A DNA stretch of 64,000 bases from Actinoplanes sp. NBC_00393 (GTDB taxonomy: Bacteria; Actinomycetota; Actinomycetes; Mycobacteriales; Micromonosporaceae): positions 3,314,501 to 3,378,500 of the forward strand of contig NZ_CP107942.1 of assembly GCF_036053395.1 (NCBI RefSeq), given 5' to 3'. Below are positions 53,593-64,000 of the stretch, piece after piece. Numbering within the stretch: the first letter of the stretch is position 1; every line of letters starts with the position of its first letter. Made by a program: the position numbers and the translations under genes. The notes beneath the pieces were generated by a model. The model saw only the letters and a list, made by a program, of their open reading frames with translations. It had not been told where the DNA came from and made no database searches.

Positions 53593-54660
53593 CTAGAACC
53601 GGAGGATATGGCCGACGCGTGGTTCGGTGCGGCCGTGGTAGACGTCCAGCCAGAAGCTGCGGAGGTCGTCCGGGCCCGCACCGGCGCGTACCTCGAGCCA
53701 CGCCCCTACCGCGCCGGCGAAGCGTCGCCACGCGTCGGCGAAGCGCTCGTCCAGGCCGTCACGACCCCAGTCCTGGCGCCGTTTGCGCATCTGGACAGGG
53801 GCGAAGAACACCTCGCCCGCGGCGTCCGCGTTCGGGATCTGGTTGGTCAGCCCGACGGCGATGTCACGCACCAGCAGATCACCGAGGAGCTCGCGTAGCG
53901 CCACGCGCGTCGCGGGTGCTCCGGACAGGTCGAGATAGACCGTCGGCACCGCTTCCAGGCCGGCGATCTCGTCGTACGACAGGACTTCGTCGTAGCAGCC
54001 GAGAGACCGGGTGAAGGCCACGTTGCCGGGCGAGGTGAGACCGACCAGTCGCGGTCCGCGACCGTGCAGTTCGAAAGCGGCGGCGTACGCGGTCTTGCTG
54101 GAGGCCGACGAGAGGAGCAACTGCCGCGCCCCGTGGAAGTCGTTGTCGACGACCTGGTCGGCGAGCATGAAGGAGGTGAAGAACAGCGGCCGGTAGAGGA
54201 CCAGCAGGTCCTCCTGATCGGCGCGGTACGCGGCGTCGTTCGCGGTCGACCGGTAGGCGTTGTAGGGCGACGGCAAGTCGAGGCGGTGGGCGCTGCCGTC
54301 CCGGAACCCGGATGGGTCGGCCCGCTCCGGCTGCACCACCAGATGACCGGCCGGCGGGAGGTAGCCGTAGACCCGCGTCCCCACCTCGACACCGGCAGCC
54401 GCCGATTCGATCACCTCGGCGAAACCCCAGAGCGGCGGAAGACCCCACTGCGCGCCCAGCCCCCGCGACGCGGCCGGGAAGAACTGCCAGTACCGCATGG
54501 ATTCACCGAGGACCGCGTAGGTGACGTTGTTCGCGGTCAACCCGACCCGTTCCACCCGCAGCAGCGCCTCACCGTCTCGGATCTGCGGTGTCGCTCCGGC
54601 GACGACGGCAGTCTTCCCGAGGTCATCGCGGGCAACGGCGAACGTCCATGAATCGGCCAT
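53593..54660 (-). CDS. DUF2855-family protein
   Basis: A 355-residue protein with a medium-chain-dehydrogenase-like layout: N-terminal ALLRVERVGLTANNVTYAVL and WQFFPAA, GLPPLWGFAEVIES, and a Rossmann-like middle (QLLLSSASSKTAYAAAFELH). The usual glycine-rich NAD loop and zinc ligands of alcohol dehydrogenases are absent, as in other DUF2855 proteins. Function unknown. Confidence 0.88.
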   Translation of the reverse strand: MADSWTFAVARDDLGKTAVVAGATPQIRDGEALLRVERVGLTANNVTYAVLGESMRYWQFFPAASRGLGAQWGLPPLWGFAEVIESAAAGVEVGTRVYGYLPPAGHLVVQPERADPSGFRDGSAHRLDLPSPYNAYRSTANDAAYRADQEDLLVLYRPLFFTSFMLADQVVDNDFHGARQLLLSSASSKTAYAAAFELHGRGPRLVGLTSPGNVAFTRSLGCYDEVLSYDEIAGLEAVPTVYLDLSGAPATRVALRELLGDLLVRDIAVGLTNQIPNADAAGEVFFAPVQMRKRRQDWGRDGLDERFADAWRRFAGAVGAWLEVRAGAGPDDLRSFWLDVYHGRTEPRVGHILRF

Positions 54661-54781
54661 GGCGTGACGGTAGATTCCCTGGCCACGCCAGACAAGTGCA
54701 CTAAGAGTGCAAAATCCCACTGACCGTTCTGCCGCCACGTGGGCGATACTTGCACCCCTGATGCAGAGCGGAGGCCGGAGC

Positions 54782-55144
54782 ATGGCAGTGGATCCCGACG
54801 GCGACTTCCTCACCGGCTTCCTCGCCGAGGACCCGGACAGCCCGGTCGTCATGCTCAACCTGCTGCGCTTCGCTGACAACGGCCGCCCGCTGTACCAGCA
54901 ATACGCGAAGGCGTTCGGCACGACGATCGGCCCACGCTACGGCGTCGAGGTGATCTACGCCGGCGACGGCGGCAGCCCGCTGGTCGCGGAAACCGGGCAG
55001 CAGTGGGACGCCGTCCTGCTCGTGCGCTACCCGTCCCGGCACGCCTTCCGCGACATGATCACCGATCCCGACTATCAGCAGATCACCCACCTGCGCCGGC
55101 AGGCACTCACCGAAGCCGTGCTTCAGCCGACCCGCCCCTGGTGA
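54782..55144 (+). CDS. DUF1330-family protein
   Basis: A 120-residue ferredoxin-like dimeric alpha-beta barrel protein: DSPVVMLNLLRFADNGRPLY, WDAVLLVRYPSRHAFRDMIT and DPDYQQITHLRRQALTEAV are the standard DUF1330 blocks. The ATG at 54782 is chosen over two earlier ones because GGAGG lies seven bases before it. Divergent from the DUF2855 gene. Confidence 0.88.
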   Translation: MAVDPDGDFLTGFLAEDPDSPVVMLNLLRFADNGRPLYQQYAKAFGTTIGPRYGVEVIYAGDGGSPLVAETGQQWDAVLLVRYPSRHAFRDMITDPDYQQITHLRRQALTEAVLQPTRPW

Positions 55145-55252
55145 GGCGACCGCTCCCGCGGATCGCTGGCACTCGCTGCGTCAGCCGCGCCGATCAAGAC
55201 CCGGTGCCGGCGGTGGCGTACGCGGGCCGCGTACGCCACCGTTGACCTCAGC

Positions 55253-57523
<2,271 letters not shown>

Positions 57524-57679
57524 GCGTACTCGTCCTCCTGATTGATCGATGGAGCGGACCGAGATCGCGTACCCCGTTGCGGCACGCTGTAACGCGAGCG
57601 GGCCTGGGCATGCCGACGCAGCCGCGCCTGGCCGGCCTCGATCCGGGTACGCAGCAAAGTCCGTTGAGGCTTCGGTGGC

Positions 57680-58513
57680 TCAGTCCTTCACGGTCCGGGC
57701 CGCCGAGCGGCGGCTCGACCGCAGCACGACGGCGACCGCGATGGTCATCGCGAACGCGCCTGCGATCCACCAGATCCCGGCCGCGGTGAGCCAGTTGGTG
57801 ACAGTGCCCTGCAGGTCCGTGAGGGCGCCGACTATCGGGTCGTCGGCGGACCCACCGTCCAGCAGCCGGATCTCGTACCAGCCGTAGTAGACGACGTATG
57901 AGCCGGCGAGCAGCAGCAGCGCGCCGCTGGCCCGGGAGATGTACGGCAGCACGCTGCGGCTGCGGCGCACCACGCTGTCGCGGGCCACGGCGGCGAGCAT
58001 GGCCAGCGTGCCCACGACCAGCCCCATGCCGAGGCCGTAGGCGACGAAGGCCGCCAGGCCGTCGACGATGCTGCCGCTTCGGGAGACGAGGCCGGTGACG
58101 GCCAGGAACGGCGCGATGGTGCAGGACAACGAGGCGATCGCATACGAGGCGCCGTAGCCGTAGAGGGCGAGAAAGGAACCGGCCGGGCTGCCCACGGTGA
58201 GCCGGGGCAGCGGAACGTCCAGGTCACGGCCGGACAACAGCCAGGCCCCGAGCACCACGAGGACACCGCCGATGACCACGGTCGCCCACGGCAGATGCCG
58301 TTGGATGGGGCTGGTGGCGACGCTGATCACCAAGCCGGCGGCGCCGAAGACGGTGACGAAACCTGCGGTCATGGCCGCGGTCAGCCGCAACGCCCGGCCG
58401 ATGCCGCCGCGCCGGGAGACTAGCACGGCCAGGAAGGACGGCAGCATCGCGAACCCGCACGGGTTGAACGCGGCCAGCAGACCGGCGGCCAGCGCGAGAG
58501 GGATGTCGTCCAT
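57680..58513 (-). CDS. ccdA: CcdA-family thiol:disulfide transporter
   Basis: A 277-residue membrane protein of the CcdA/DsbD-beta class with six to eight helices. The redox Cys pair is in GLLAAFNPCGFAMLPSFLAV and ASLSCTIAPFLAVTG. It carries electrons from cytosolic thioredoxin across the membrane. Its ATG directly follows the stop codon of the thioredoxin-like gene (zero spacing), so the two form an operon. Confidence 0.9.
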   Translation of the reverse strand: MDDIPLALAAGLLAAFNPCGFAMLPSFLAVLVSRRGGIGRALRLTAAMTAGFVTVFGAAGLVISVATSPIQRHLPWATVVIGGVLVVLGAWLLSGRDLDVPLPRLTVGSPAGSFLALYGYGASYAIASLSCTIAPFLAVTGLVSRSGSIVDGLAAFVAYGLGMGLVVGTLAMLAAVARDSVVRRSRSVLPYISRASGALLLLAGSYVVYYGWYEIRLLDGGSADDPIVGALTDLQGTVTNWLTAAGIWWIAGAFAMTIAVAVVLRSSRRSAARTVKD

Positions 58514-59068
58514 CTACCGCAGGTGCCCATCGATGAGCGCGGACAGTTCGCCCTCGTCGAGCGGGCCGGTCGCCGTCGTGGTCTCGCCATCGGCGTCCAC
58601 CACCACGAACGACGACTGACTGGCGACCTGGAAGTGCCGGTAGATCTCGCCACCGCGATCGTCGAGGTGGTCCAGGGCGCTGGTGCCCGTACGGTCCACG
58701 AACGCGGCCATCTGGCCCCGGTCCTTGTCCAGACCGGCGACGCCGACGACGGTGACGCGGTCCGCGTACCGTTCTGCGGTCTTAGCCACCGCAGGACCTT
58801 CGGCCTGGCACTTCGGGCACCACGGCGCCCAGAACCAGAACAGCACTGGACGGCCGGCCAGAGATGTTCCGTCGAAGGCCGTACCCTCCAGCGTGGTCGC
58901 CCGGAAGGTCAGCACCTGCGGAACCTGCCGAGCCGGGGCCTCGCCCGAAGCGGCGGAGGGCACCGGCGCGGGTGAGGCGGGCGCCGCCGACTCCAGCGGC
59001 TGACTACCGCATGATGTCAGGAGCAGGGCTGCCGCCAGCAGAGAAAGACACGAACGGTAAGCCGACAT
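58514..59068 (-). CDS. TlpA-like thioredoxin-fold lipoprotein
   Basis: A 184-residue extracytoplasmic redox lipoprotein. Signal peptide with lipobox LTSC, then a Pro/Ala linker and a TlpA/ResA-type thioredoxin fold with active site FWAPWCPKCQAEGP. It would receive electrons from the CcdA partner and reduce thiols outside the membrane, for example in cytochrome c maturation. The ATG at 59068 follows gaggtggaa; the GTG six bases earlier is an alternative. Confidence 0.9.
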   Translation of the reverse strand: MSAYRSCLSLLAAALLLTSCGSQPLESAAPASPAPVPSAASGEAPARQVPQVLTFRATTLEGTAFDGTSLAGRPVLFWFWAPWCPKCQAEGPAVAKTAERYADRVTVVGVAGLDKDRGQMAAFVDRTGTSALDHLDDRGGEIYRHFQVASQSSFVVVDADGETTTATGPLDEGELSALIDGHLR

Positions 59069-59176
59069 TTCCACCTCTTCGGAATGCGCCGATGAACCGA
59101 CCTGTAGTGATCCTGACCCGGATCGGCATGAGCGGTTCTTACCGAGCTGTTACGGCTGGCAGTCGGTTCCACTTCC

Positions 59177-59524
59177 CTACAACACGGTGAAGTAGATGTC
59201 GGGCACCGTCATCACCTGGTAGATGCACGTACTGACCACGACCACACTGATCACGATCTCGACGGCGATCTGTCGCAGGAGCTCCCGCCGGCGCGTCACG
59301 GCGGTGGCGCGCCGCCACTTGTAGGCGGTCCACGTGGGAACCGCAAACGCGATCGCCGGCAGCGGCGAGTAGGCCCACATCATCAGCTGCACCTGGATCC
59401 GCCCGGAAACGACGGCAAGGCCGACCAGGGCGACCGTCAACAGGTATGCGACCAGCAGAAGAGGCGCGGCCAGCGACAGCGCACGGTGGTGTGTGGGCAC
59501 GGACGCCGAATCAACCTCAACCAT
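59177..59524 (-). CDS. hypothetical membrane protein
   Basis: A 115-residue protein with three hydrophobic segments (LAAPLLLVAYLLTVALVGLA, WAYSPLPAIAFAVPTW, IAVEIVISVVVVSTCIY) and a basic cytosolic loop YKWRRATAVTRRRELLR. No family recognised. Confidence 0.65.
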   Translation of the reverse strand: MVEVDSASVPTHHRALSLAAPLLLVAYLLTVALVGLAVVSGRIQVQLMMWAYSPLPAIAFAVPTWTAYKWRRATAVTRRRELLRQIAVEIVISVVVVSTCIYQVMTVPDIYFTVL

Positions 59525-59605
59525 GACCACGTGTACGCGCCCGGCCTGAAGCGGGTTCGAGATCCTTGCAATCCGCTGGGGCCGCGTGCAACACGATGAC
59601 CGTCG

Positions 59606-60838
59606 CTACCTGCGCCGGGTCATCACCGCGTACAGCATCACCAGGACCAGCGACAGCACGATCAGCGACGGGCCGAGGGTGTGAACGCCGACCCGCTCGA
59701 TGAGCACGCCGACCCCGGCGGGGATCAGGGCGCCGCCGAGCCCGGTAGCCGCCATCTGCATCCCGATGACGCGGTCGGCGTGCGCTGCCCCGACCCGGTC
59801 CGCGGTGGTCAGCGTCAGCAGGGGGAAGACCGGCGCTGCGGCATAGCCGATCACCATCAGGCCGGCGACCGCAAGCCAGTCCGGGCCCGGCAGCGCCACC
59901 AGCACGGATCCGGCCAGCATGCCGACCAGGCCGGCGGCGAGGGTACGGGTGGTGCCCAGCCGTTCAACGGTGAAGCCTTGCACGACCCGGCCGACGAAAA
60001 GACTCGCCCAGTACGCCGAGACGCAGAAACCGGCGACCGCGGCGCTCAACCCGCGATCCTCGGTGAGCAGCAGGAAGGCCCAGAGCCCGGTCGCCATCTC
60101 CACACCGACGTACACGGCGAACGCGGCAACGCTGAGCCACACCGCGGGCATGCGCAGCGTCGTACCGAACCGCGGCGAAGCCGTTGTCTGTTGTTGCGCG
60201 TCCGGCGGCCCTTCGGCAGCGCCGGCACGCACCCACGCCCGCGCCGTGACAGCGAACGCGATGGCCAGCAGCGCCTGGGCACCGGCGACGAGCCCGTATC
60301 CCCACCGCCACGACAGCCCACCGCTGAGCACGCCGGTCATGATCAGCGGCCCGATGGCGACGCCGAGGCCGAAGAAGGCGTGCAGCCAGTTCATGTGCTT
60401 GGGGCCGAACGCGCCGGCCGCGTACGCGTTGAGGCCCGCATCGATCGCCCCGCCACCGAACCCGGCCAGCAGCGCACACGGCACCAGCAGGCCCAGTGCG
60501 GGCGACACCGCGTACCCGGCCAGGGCGAGGCTGGCCATCGCCGTGCTCCCGGCGAGGAGCCGGCCGACGCCGAGCCGGGCCAGGCTGAACCCGGCTGCGA
60601 CGCTGGAGATCAGGTAGCCGACCGTGCTGGCGAACAGCAGCACCCCGACGGTGTCGGTGGAAAGGCCCAGGTCGTCTGCCATCGACGGCCAGCCGACGCC
60701 GAGCAGACCGTCGGGGAGGCCGAGGCTGATGAAGGCGCAGTAGGCCAGCAGCAGCAAGGACATGCGGATCGCCGGAGCCGCTGCCGCACGCCCCGAACCC
60801 GAGGCAACGGTGGAGTCATCGGACGGCGGACCCGGCAC
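59606..60838 (-). CDS. MFS transporter (sugar-permease-like)
   Basis: A 410-residue, twelve-helix major facilitator. FISLGLPDGLLGVGWPSMAD near the N-terminus and LAGFGGGAIDAGLNAYAAG with NWLHAFFGLGVAIGPLI are typical of the fucose-permease-like (FGHS) group. The stop lies just before the 3' side of a membrane-protein gene; a GntR regulator gene lies upstream on the same strand. Substrate unknown; possibly controlled by that GntR protein. Confidence 0.88.
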   Translation of the reverse strand: MPGPPSDDSTVASGSGRAAAAPAIRMSLLLLAYCAFISLGLPDGLLGVGWPSMADDLGLSTDTVGVLLFASTVGYLISSVAAGFSLARLGVGRLLAGSTAMASLALAGYAVSPALGLLVPCALLAGFGGGAIDAGLNAYAAGAFGPKHMNWLHAFFGLGVAIGPLIMTGVLSGGLSWRWGYGLVAGAQALLAIAFAVTARAWVRAGAAEGPPDAQQQTTASPRFGTTLRMPAVWLSVAAFAVYVGVEMATGLWAFLLLTEDRGLSAAVAGFCVSAYWASLFVGRVVQGFTVERLGTTRTLAAGLVGMLAGSVLVALPGPDWLAVAGLMVIGYAAAPVFPLLTLTTADRVGAAHADRVIGMQMAATGLGGALIPAGVGVLIERVGVHTLGPSLIVLSLVLVMLYAVMTRRR

Positions 60839-60938
60839 TTCCTGATCATGACACAGCTCGGTGCCGGGCCGGCGGCCGGTGCGTCGGACCGGCTGCCAGC
60901 GTCGGGTCCAGCGATGAGAATCGTCGCGCCGGCCCGGA

Positions 60939-61181
60939 TCAGATCGGGTTCACGAAGGAGCCGCGCTGCGCAACGGTGTAAATGAGGCCTCGTTCGCGTA
61001 GCAGGTTGACCGCCCGTCGTGCCGTTGTCCTGGCCACACCCCACTCGGCGTGCATCTCGTTCTCGGTAGGGATGCGGTCATCCGCGTGAAGGCGGCCGGC
61101 CCGGATGTCGCCCTCGATGTAGTCGGCGATCTGAACATAGACCGGCACGGGACCGTCGGTGCGTACCGGTCGCTGGTTCAC
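60939..61181 (-). CDS. GntR-family regulator, DNA-binding domain only
   Basis: An 80-residue regulator consisting only of a GntR winged helix: VYVQIADYIEGDIRAGRLHA, IPTENEMHAEWGVARTTARR, AVNLLRERGLIYTVAQRGSFV. No effector domain follows, as in several short actinomycete GntR proteins. The start at GTG 61181 (NQRPVRTDGPVPVYVQ) is preferred; TTG at 61190 is possible. It may control the MFS gene 100 bases downstream. Confidence 0.87.
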   Translation of the reverse strand: MNQRPVRTDGPVPVYVQIADYIEGDIRAGRLHADDRIPTENEMHAEWGVARTTARRAVNLLRERGLIYTVAQRGSFVNPI

Positions 61182-61355
61182 GACCGCCAACCTACGAAGC
61201 GCGCCACGTACAGCTATCGGCAGCTACGAGGCGATACATAGGTAGACAAGTAGATACGAGTTTTGTAGCGTGTCCTTGGAAGTCCAGCGGTAACCCGCGG
61301 TAGCCATTGGCAGCGTGGCCCCGTACCCGATTTCCGGGCACGGGGCTCGTGGGCG

Positions 61356-63635
61356 TCAGGCAACCATCCGCGACCGCTGGGCCGCCAACAGGTCGTGCAG
61401 CACCGTGACCGGGGCCGGCCGGGCGAAGTGGTATCCCTGCGCGAGGTGGCAGCCGAGCTGGCGCAACCGCTCGGCCTGCGCCGTGGTCTCCACCGCCTCG
61501 GCCAGCGTGACCAGCGAAAGGCTGCGCCCGAGATCCACGATCGTACGGACGAACGCGATCTCCCGCGGACCACCGTTCTCGATCTGCTGGGAGGTGAACG
61601 AGCCGTCCATCTTCAAGATGTCCACCGGAAGTTCCCGCAGGTAGGCTAGCGACGAGTAGCCGGTGCCGAAGTCGTCGATGGCGATCCGGACGCCGTGTTC
61701 CCGCAGCTGCTGCAACTGCGCAATTGTGCTGGCCGCGTCGGTCACGCTGGTCATCAGCACGGTCTCGGTGATCTCGACGATCAGGGCGGCACCGGGCAGA
61801 CCGGTACGCTGCATCCGCTCGAGCAGGCGTCCGGCGAACGACTGGTCCCGCAGCTGGTGCGCCGACACGTTCACCGTGACCGGCAGCTGGTAGGCGTTCC
61901 ACAGCTCGACCAGATCGGCGCAGACCTGCGCGATCACCCATTCGCCGATGGCGGTGATCTCGCCGCTCTGCTCGGCGAGCGGGATGAACTGACCGGGCGA
62001 CACCGGTGTGCCGTCGCCGCGGGTCCAGCGCAGCAGGGCCTCGGCGGCTACGACGTCGCCCGTCTCGAGATCGACGATGGGCTGGTAGTGCATGGCGAAC
62101 TCACCGGCTGCGGCTGCCTGCTGCAGGCCGGCGACCATGTCCCGGTTGGCCTTCCACTGGGCGTAGGCGCCGGGATCGAACAGCGTCGACCGGCTGCCCT
62201 CGCTGCGGGCGTCGTCGAGAGCCAGATCAGCGTCGCGCAGGGCGGTGGAGCCGTCGGCGTCGGCGTCGACCACGACGCCGCCGATGACCGCCTGGACCCG
62301 GCGGCTGGTCAGCCCGGCGGTCGGATAGGGCTCCGCGATCGCCTGCAACAACTGCCCGGCGAGGCGGTGGAAGTCACCGCGGGTGAGTACCGCGAAGGCG
62401 TCGGCGTCGAGCCGCACCACCACGGCGTCGCTGGGTGCCACCGCACGCAGCCGGTGCCCGGTCTCCACCAGCACGGCGTCGCCGACCTGGTGACCGAAGG
62501 CCGCGTTGATCTCCCGGAAGCCGTCGAGGTCCACCACGAGCAGCACCCGCTCGCAGGCGGCACGGCGGCGCAGGTAGGCCTGCAGCGCGGCGCGGTTGCC
62601 GAGCCCGGTCAGCGGGTCCACGTACGCACGCCGGTTGAGGGCCGCGCCGAGGTGCGCCAGCCGGACGATCAGCAGCACCGACGCGGTACAGCCGAGGGCC
62701 ACCATCACGACCAGCTGCACCGTCTGGTGAGCCGGGCGGGCGTTCTGGAATCCGTACACACTCAGCCCGGCGATCAGCATGGTGAGCGTGACATAGGCGG
62801 CCAGCCGGGCCCGTGACATCGGGGCCGGGTTACGCGGCATGCTGCCGGTGCTGCGGGCCATGGACGGATGCAACGCGGCCGCACCGACCAGCACGTACGC
62901 CGTCAGCCAGCCCACCATCGTCGCGTTGCCGGACACCGGCGTGCCGCTGAACAGCCCGGCGTAGTACACCGTGTCGGTCACCACCCACAGGCTGGTGGCG
63001 GCGACCATCAACCGGTACGCCACGGTACGCACCCGCGAGATCACCGCGACCCGGACCGTGAACGCCAGGATCAGCAGATCGACACCGACCTGCAGCAGGT
63101 AGCTGCCCAGCCGCAGCCCGCTGAACCGGCCGTCGAACAGCAGCGGGGTCAGCACGAACACCCAGACGACCGCTCCCCCGCCGGTCAATGCGATGGCCGC
63201 GTCGATCACGCCGCCGCGCTGCCCGCCCGGCCGGATCCACCAGTAGACGCTGGCCGTCAGCAGCACCATCGACAGGGTGAAGCACACGTCGCCCATCGAC
63301 GGGAAACGCGGCACGCCGTCCGGCGCCGCCGCGAGCGCCCACCCCAGGTTGGCGCCGATCGAGACCCCGACCGTGGCGACCACCAGCCACCACGGCCGCG
63401 ACCAGACCGGCCGGTACCGGCGCACGCCCACGATCACGGCAGCGATGACGGACAGGGCAAGCACCATGATCAGGCCGCGCTGCACCAGCGGCGGGACGGC
63501 CAGCACGCCGGCCAGGACCAGAGCGCCGAGACCGAGATACCACCGGTACGCGAACTCCGGGCCCACGGCCCGCTGCACAGCTCGCCCGCCCCGTTCCGTC
63601 ACACCGTCAAGGGCACCAAACCGCAGGTGCAGCAA
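61356..63635 (-). CDS. membrane GGDEF-EAL protein, c-di-GMP phosphodiesterase candidate
   Basis: A 759-residue protein with 8-9 N-terminal membrane helices (to about residue 310), a GGDEF domain and a C-terminal EAL domain. The GGDEF signature is degenerate (VVRLDADAFAVLTRG instead of RxGGDEF), so cyclase activity is unlikely. The EAL domain is complete: VAAEALLRWTRGDG, VNVSAHQL, EITETVL, AIDDFGTGYSSL, ILKMDGSF and LAEAVET, which predicts c-di-GMP hydrolysis. The start may be the GTG at 63599 rather than the TTG at 63635. Confidence 0.92.
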   Translation of the reverse strand: MLHLRFGALDGVTERGGRAVQRAVGPEFAYRWYLGLGALVLAGVLAVPPLVQRGLIMVLALSVIAAVIVGVRRYRPVWSRPWWLVVATVGVSIGANLGWALAAAPDGVPRFPSMGDVCFTLSMVLLTASVYWWIRPGGQRGGVIDAAIALTGGGAVVWVFVLTPLLFDGRFSGLRLGSYLLQVGVDLLILAFTVRVAVISRVRTVAYRLMVAATSLWVVTDTVYYAGLFSGTPVSGNATMVGWLTAYVLVGAAALHPSMARSTGSMPRNPAPMSRARLAAYVTLTMLIAGLSVYGFQNARPAHQTVQLVVMVALGCTASVLLIVRLAHLGAALNRRAYVDPLTGLGNRAALQAYLRRRAACERVLLVVDLDGFREINAAFGHQVGDAVLVETGHRLRAVAPSDAVVVRLDADAFAVLTRGDFHRLAGQLLQAIAEPYPTAGLTSRRVQAVIGGVVVDADADGSTALRDADLALDDARSEGSRSTLFDPGAYAQWKANRDMVAGLQQAAAAGEFAMHYQPIVDLETGDVVAAEALLRWTRGDGTPVSPGQFIPLAEQSGEITAIGEWVIAQVCADLVELWNAYQLPVTVNVSAHQLRDQSFAGRLLERMQRTGLPGAALIVEITETVLMTSVTDAASTIAQLQQLREHGVRIAIDDFGTGYSSLAYLRELPVDILKMDGSFTSQQIENGGPREIAFVRTIVDLGRSLSLVTLAEAVETTAQAERLRQLGCHLAQGYHFARPAPVTVLHDLLAAQRSRMVA

Positions 63636-63692
63636 CGGTACGAACGAGGTGCTACCGGGTTGCGCAGTCAGCCATGTGCGACGATGTGGATC

Positions 63693-64000
63693 ATGAGCGC
63701 CGGCGCCACCCTGGTCTTCCTCGCCGTCGTCGCGGCCCGGTTCCTGCTACCGCTCGCCATTCCGTACGTCCCGCTACCCGCGGTGATCGCCTGCCTGGTG
63801 CTCGACGGCGTCGACCAGACGATCTTCCAGTCCTTCGGCTACGACCCGCCCGGCTACCAGTCGTACGACAAGGCGATGGACGTCTACTACCTGGCCATCG
63901 CCTACCTGTCGACGCTGCGCAACTGGACCAGCGAAACCGCCTTCACGATCTCGCGGTTCCTGTTCTTCTACCGGCTCGCCGGCGCGCTGCTGTTCGAGCT
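63693..64000 (+). CDS. membrane protein, cut by window end
   Basis: A frame starting MSAGATLVFLAVVAARFLLP runs off the window without a stop. It has an N-terminal helix, a second hydrophobic stretch (PLPAVIACLVLDGVDQTIF) and then SFGYDPPGYQSYDKAMDVYY LAIAYLSTLRNW. It is divergent from the GGDEF-EAL gene. Conserved charged residues near the second helix suggest a polytopic membrane protein; family not recognised. Confidence 0.8.
   Translation, partial: MSAGATLVFLAVVAARFLLPLAIPYVPLPAVIACLVLDGVDQTIFQSFGYDPPGYQSYDKAMDVYYLAIAYLSTLRNWTSETAFTISRFLFFYRLAGALLFE

Overview
The window is chromosomal DNA from a high-GC actinomycete. Third codon positions are almost always G or C, GTG starts and 4-base stop/start overlaps are common, and the content (DtxR-type iron box, two-module AraC regulator, IS1380/IS3/ISKra4 elements, NRPS remnant) fits Micromonosporaceae such as Actinoplanes. 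The genus is an inference from style and not from a marker gene.

Region 1 (0-11.3 kb) is a secreted heparinase-like polysaccharide lyase, a decayed ISKra4 transposase, and then a cobalamin regulon. This holds metE behind a B12 riboswitch, a peptide/nickel-type ABC importer (binding protein and two permeases, no ATPase) behind a second riboswitch, and a convergent MerR regulator behind a third. A fourth, broken riboswitch tail is fused to a truncated thioesterase. Region 2 (11.3-22.7 kb) is an iron-siderophore locus with an iron box between a double AraC regulator and an eight-gene rightward run: siderophore-interacting reductase fused to a methyltransferase, binding protein, two FecCD permeases, a Fes-like esterase, and two half ABC transporters with complementary defects in their nucleotide-binding domains. 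A broken NRPS adenylation domain lies just beyond.

Region 3 (22.9-47 kb) is accessory and heavily rearranged. It has small hypothetical and membrane genes, an IS1380 copy with exact ends, an IS3 inside another IS3 that itself sits in the last codons of a membrane-protein gene, a tyrosine recombinase with two broken partial copies, and several gene fragments (MFS, ABC ATPase). It also holds a membrane-anchored NNMT-like methyltransferase and a GH16/ricin-lectin secreted enzyme.

Region 4 (46.8-64 kb) is more orderly: nhaA and a glycosyltransferase that share a near-identical pseudoknot-capable leader element, a 30-residue membrane peptide, aldo/keto reductase, DUF2855 and DUF1330 proteins, a large-subunit catalase, a CcdA/TlpA redox pair, an MFS permease, a GntR regulator, a GGDEF-EAL membrane protein, and a partial membrane protein cut by the window edge.

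The most notable points are the leader element shared by nhaA and a glycosyltransferase gene, the B12 cluster with its ATPase-less importer, the asymmetric ABC pair with a reductase/pseudo-methyltransferase fusion, and the fully reconstructable nested IS insertion.
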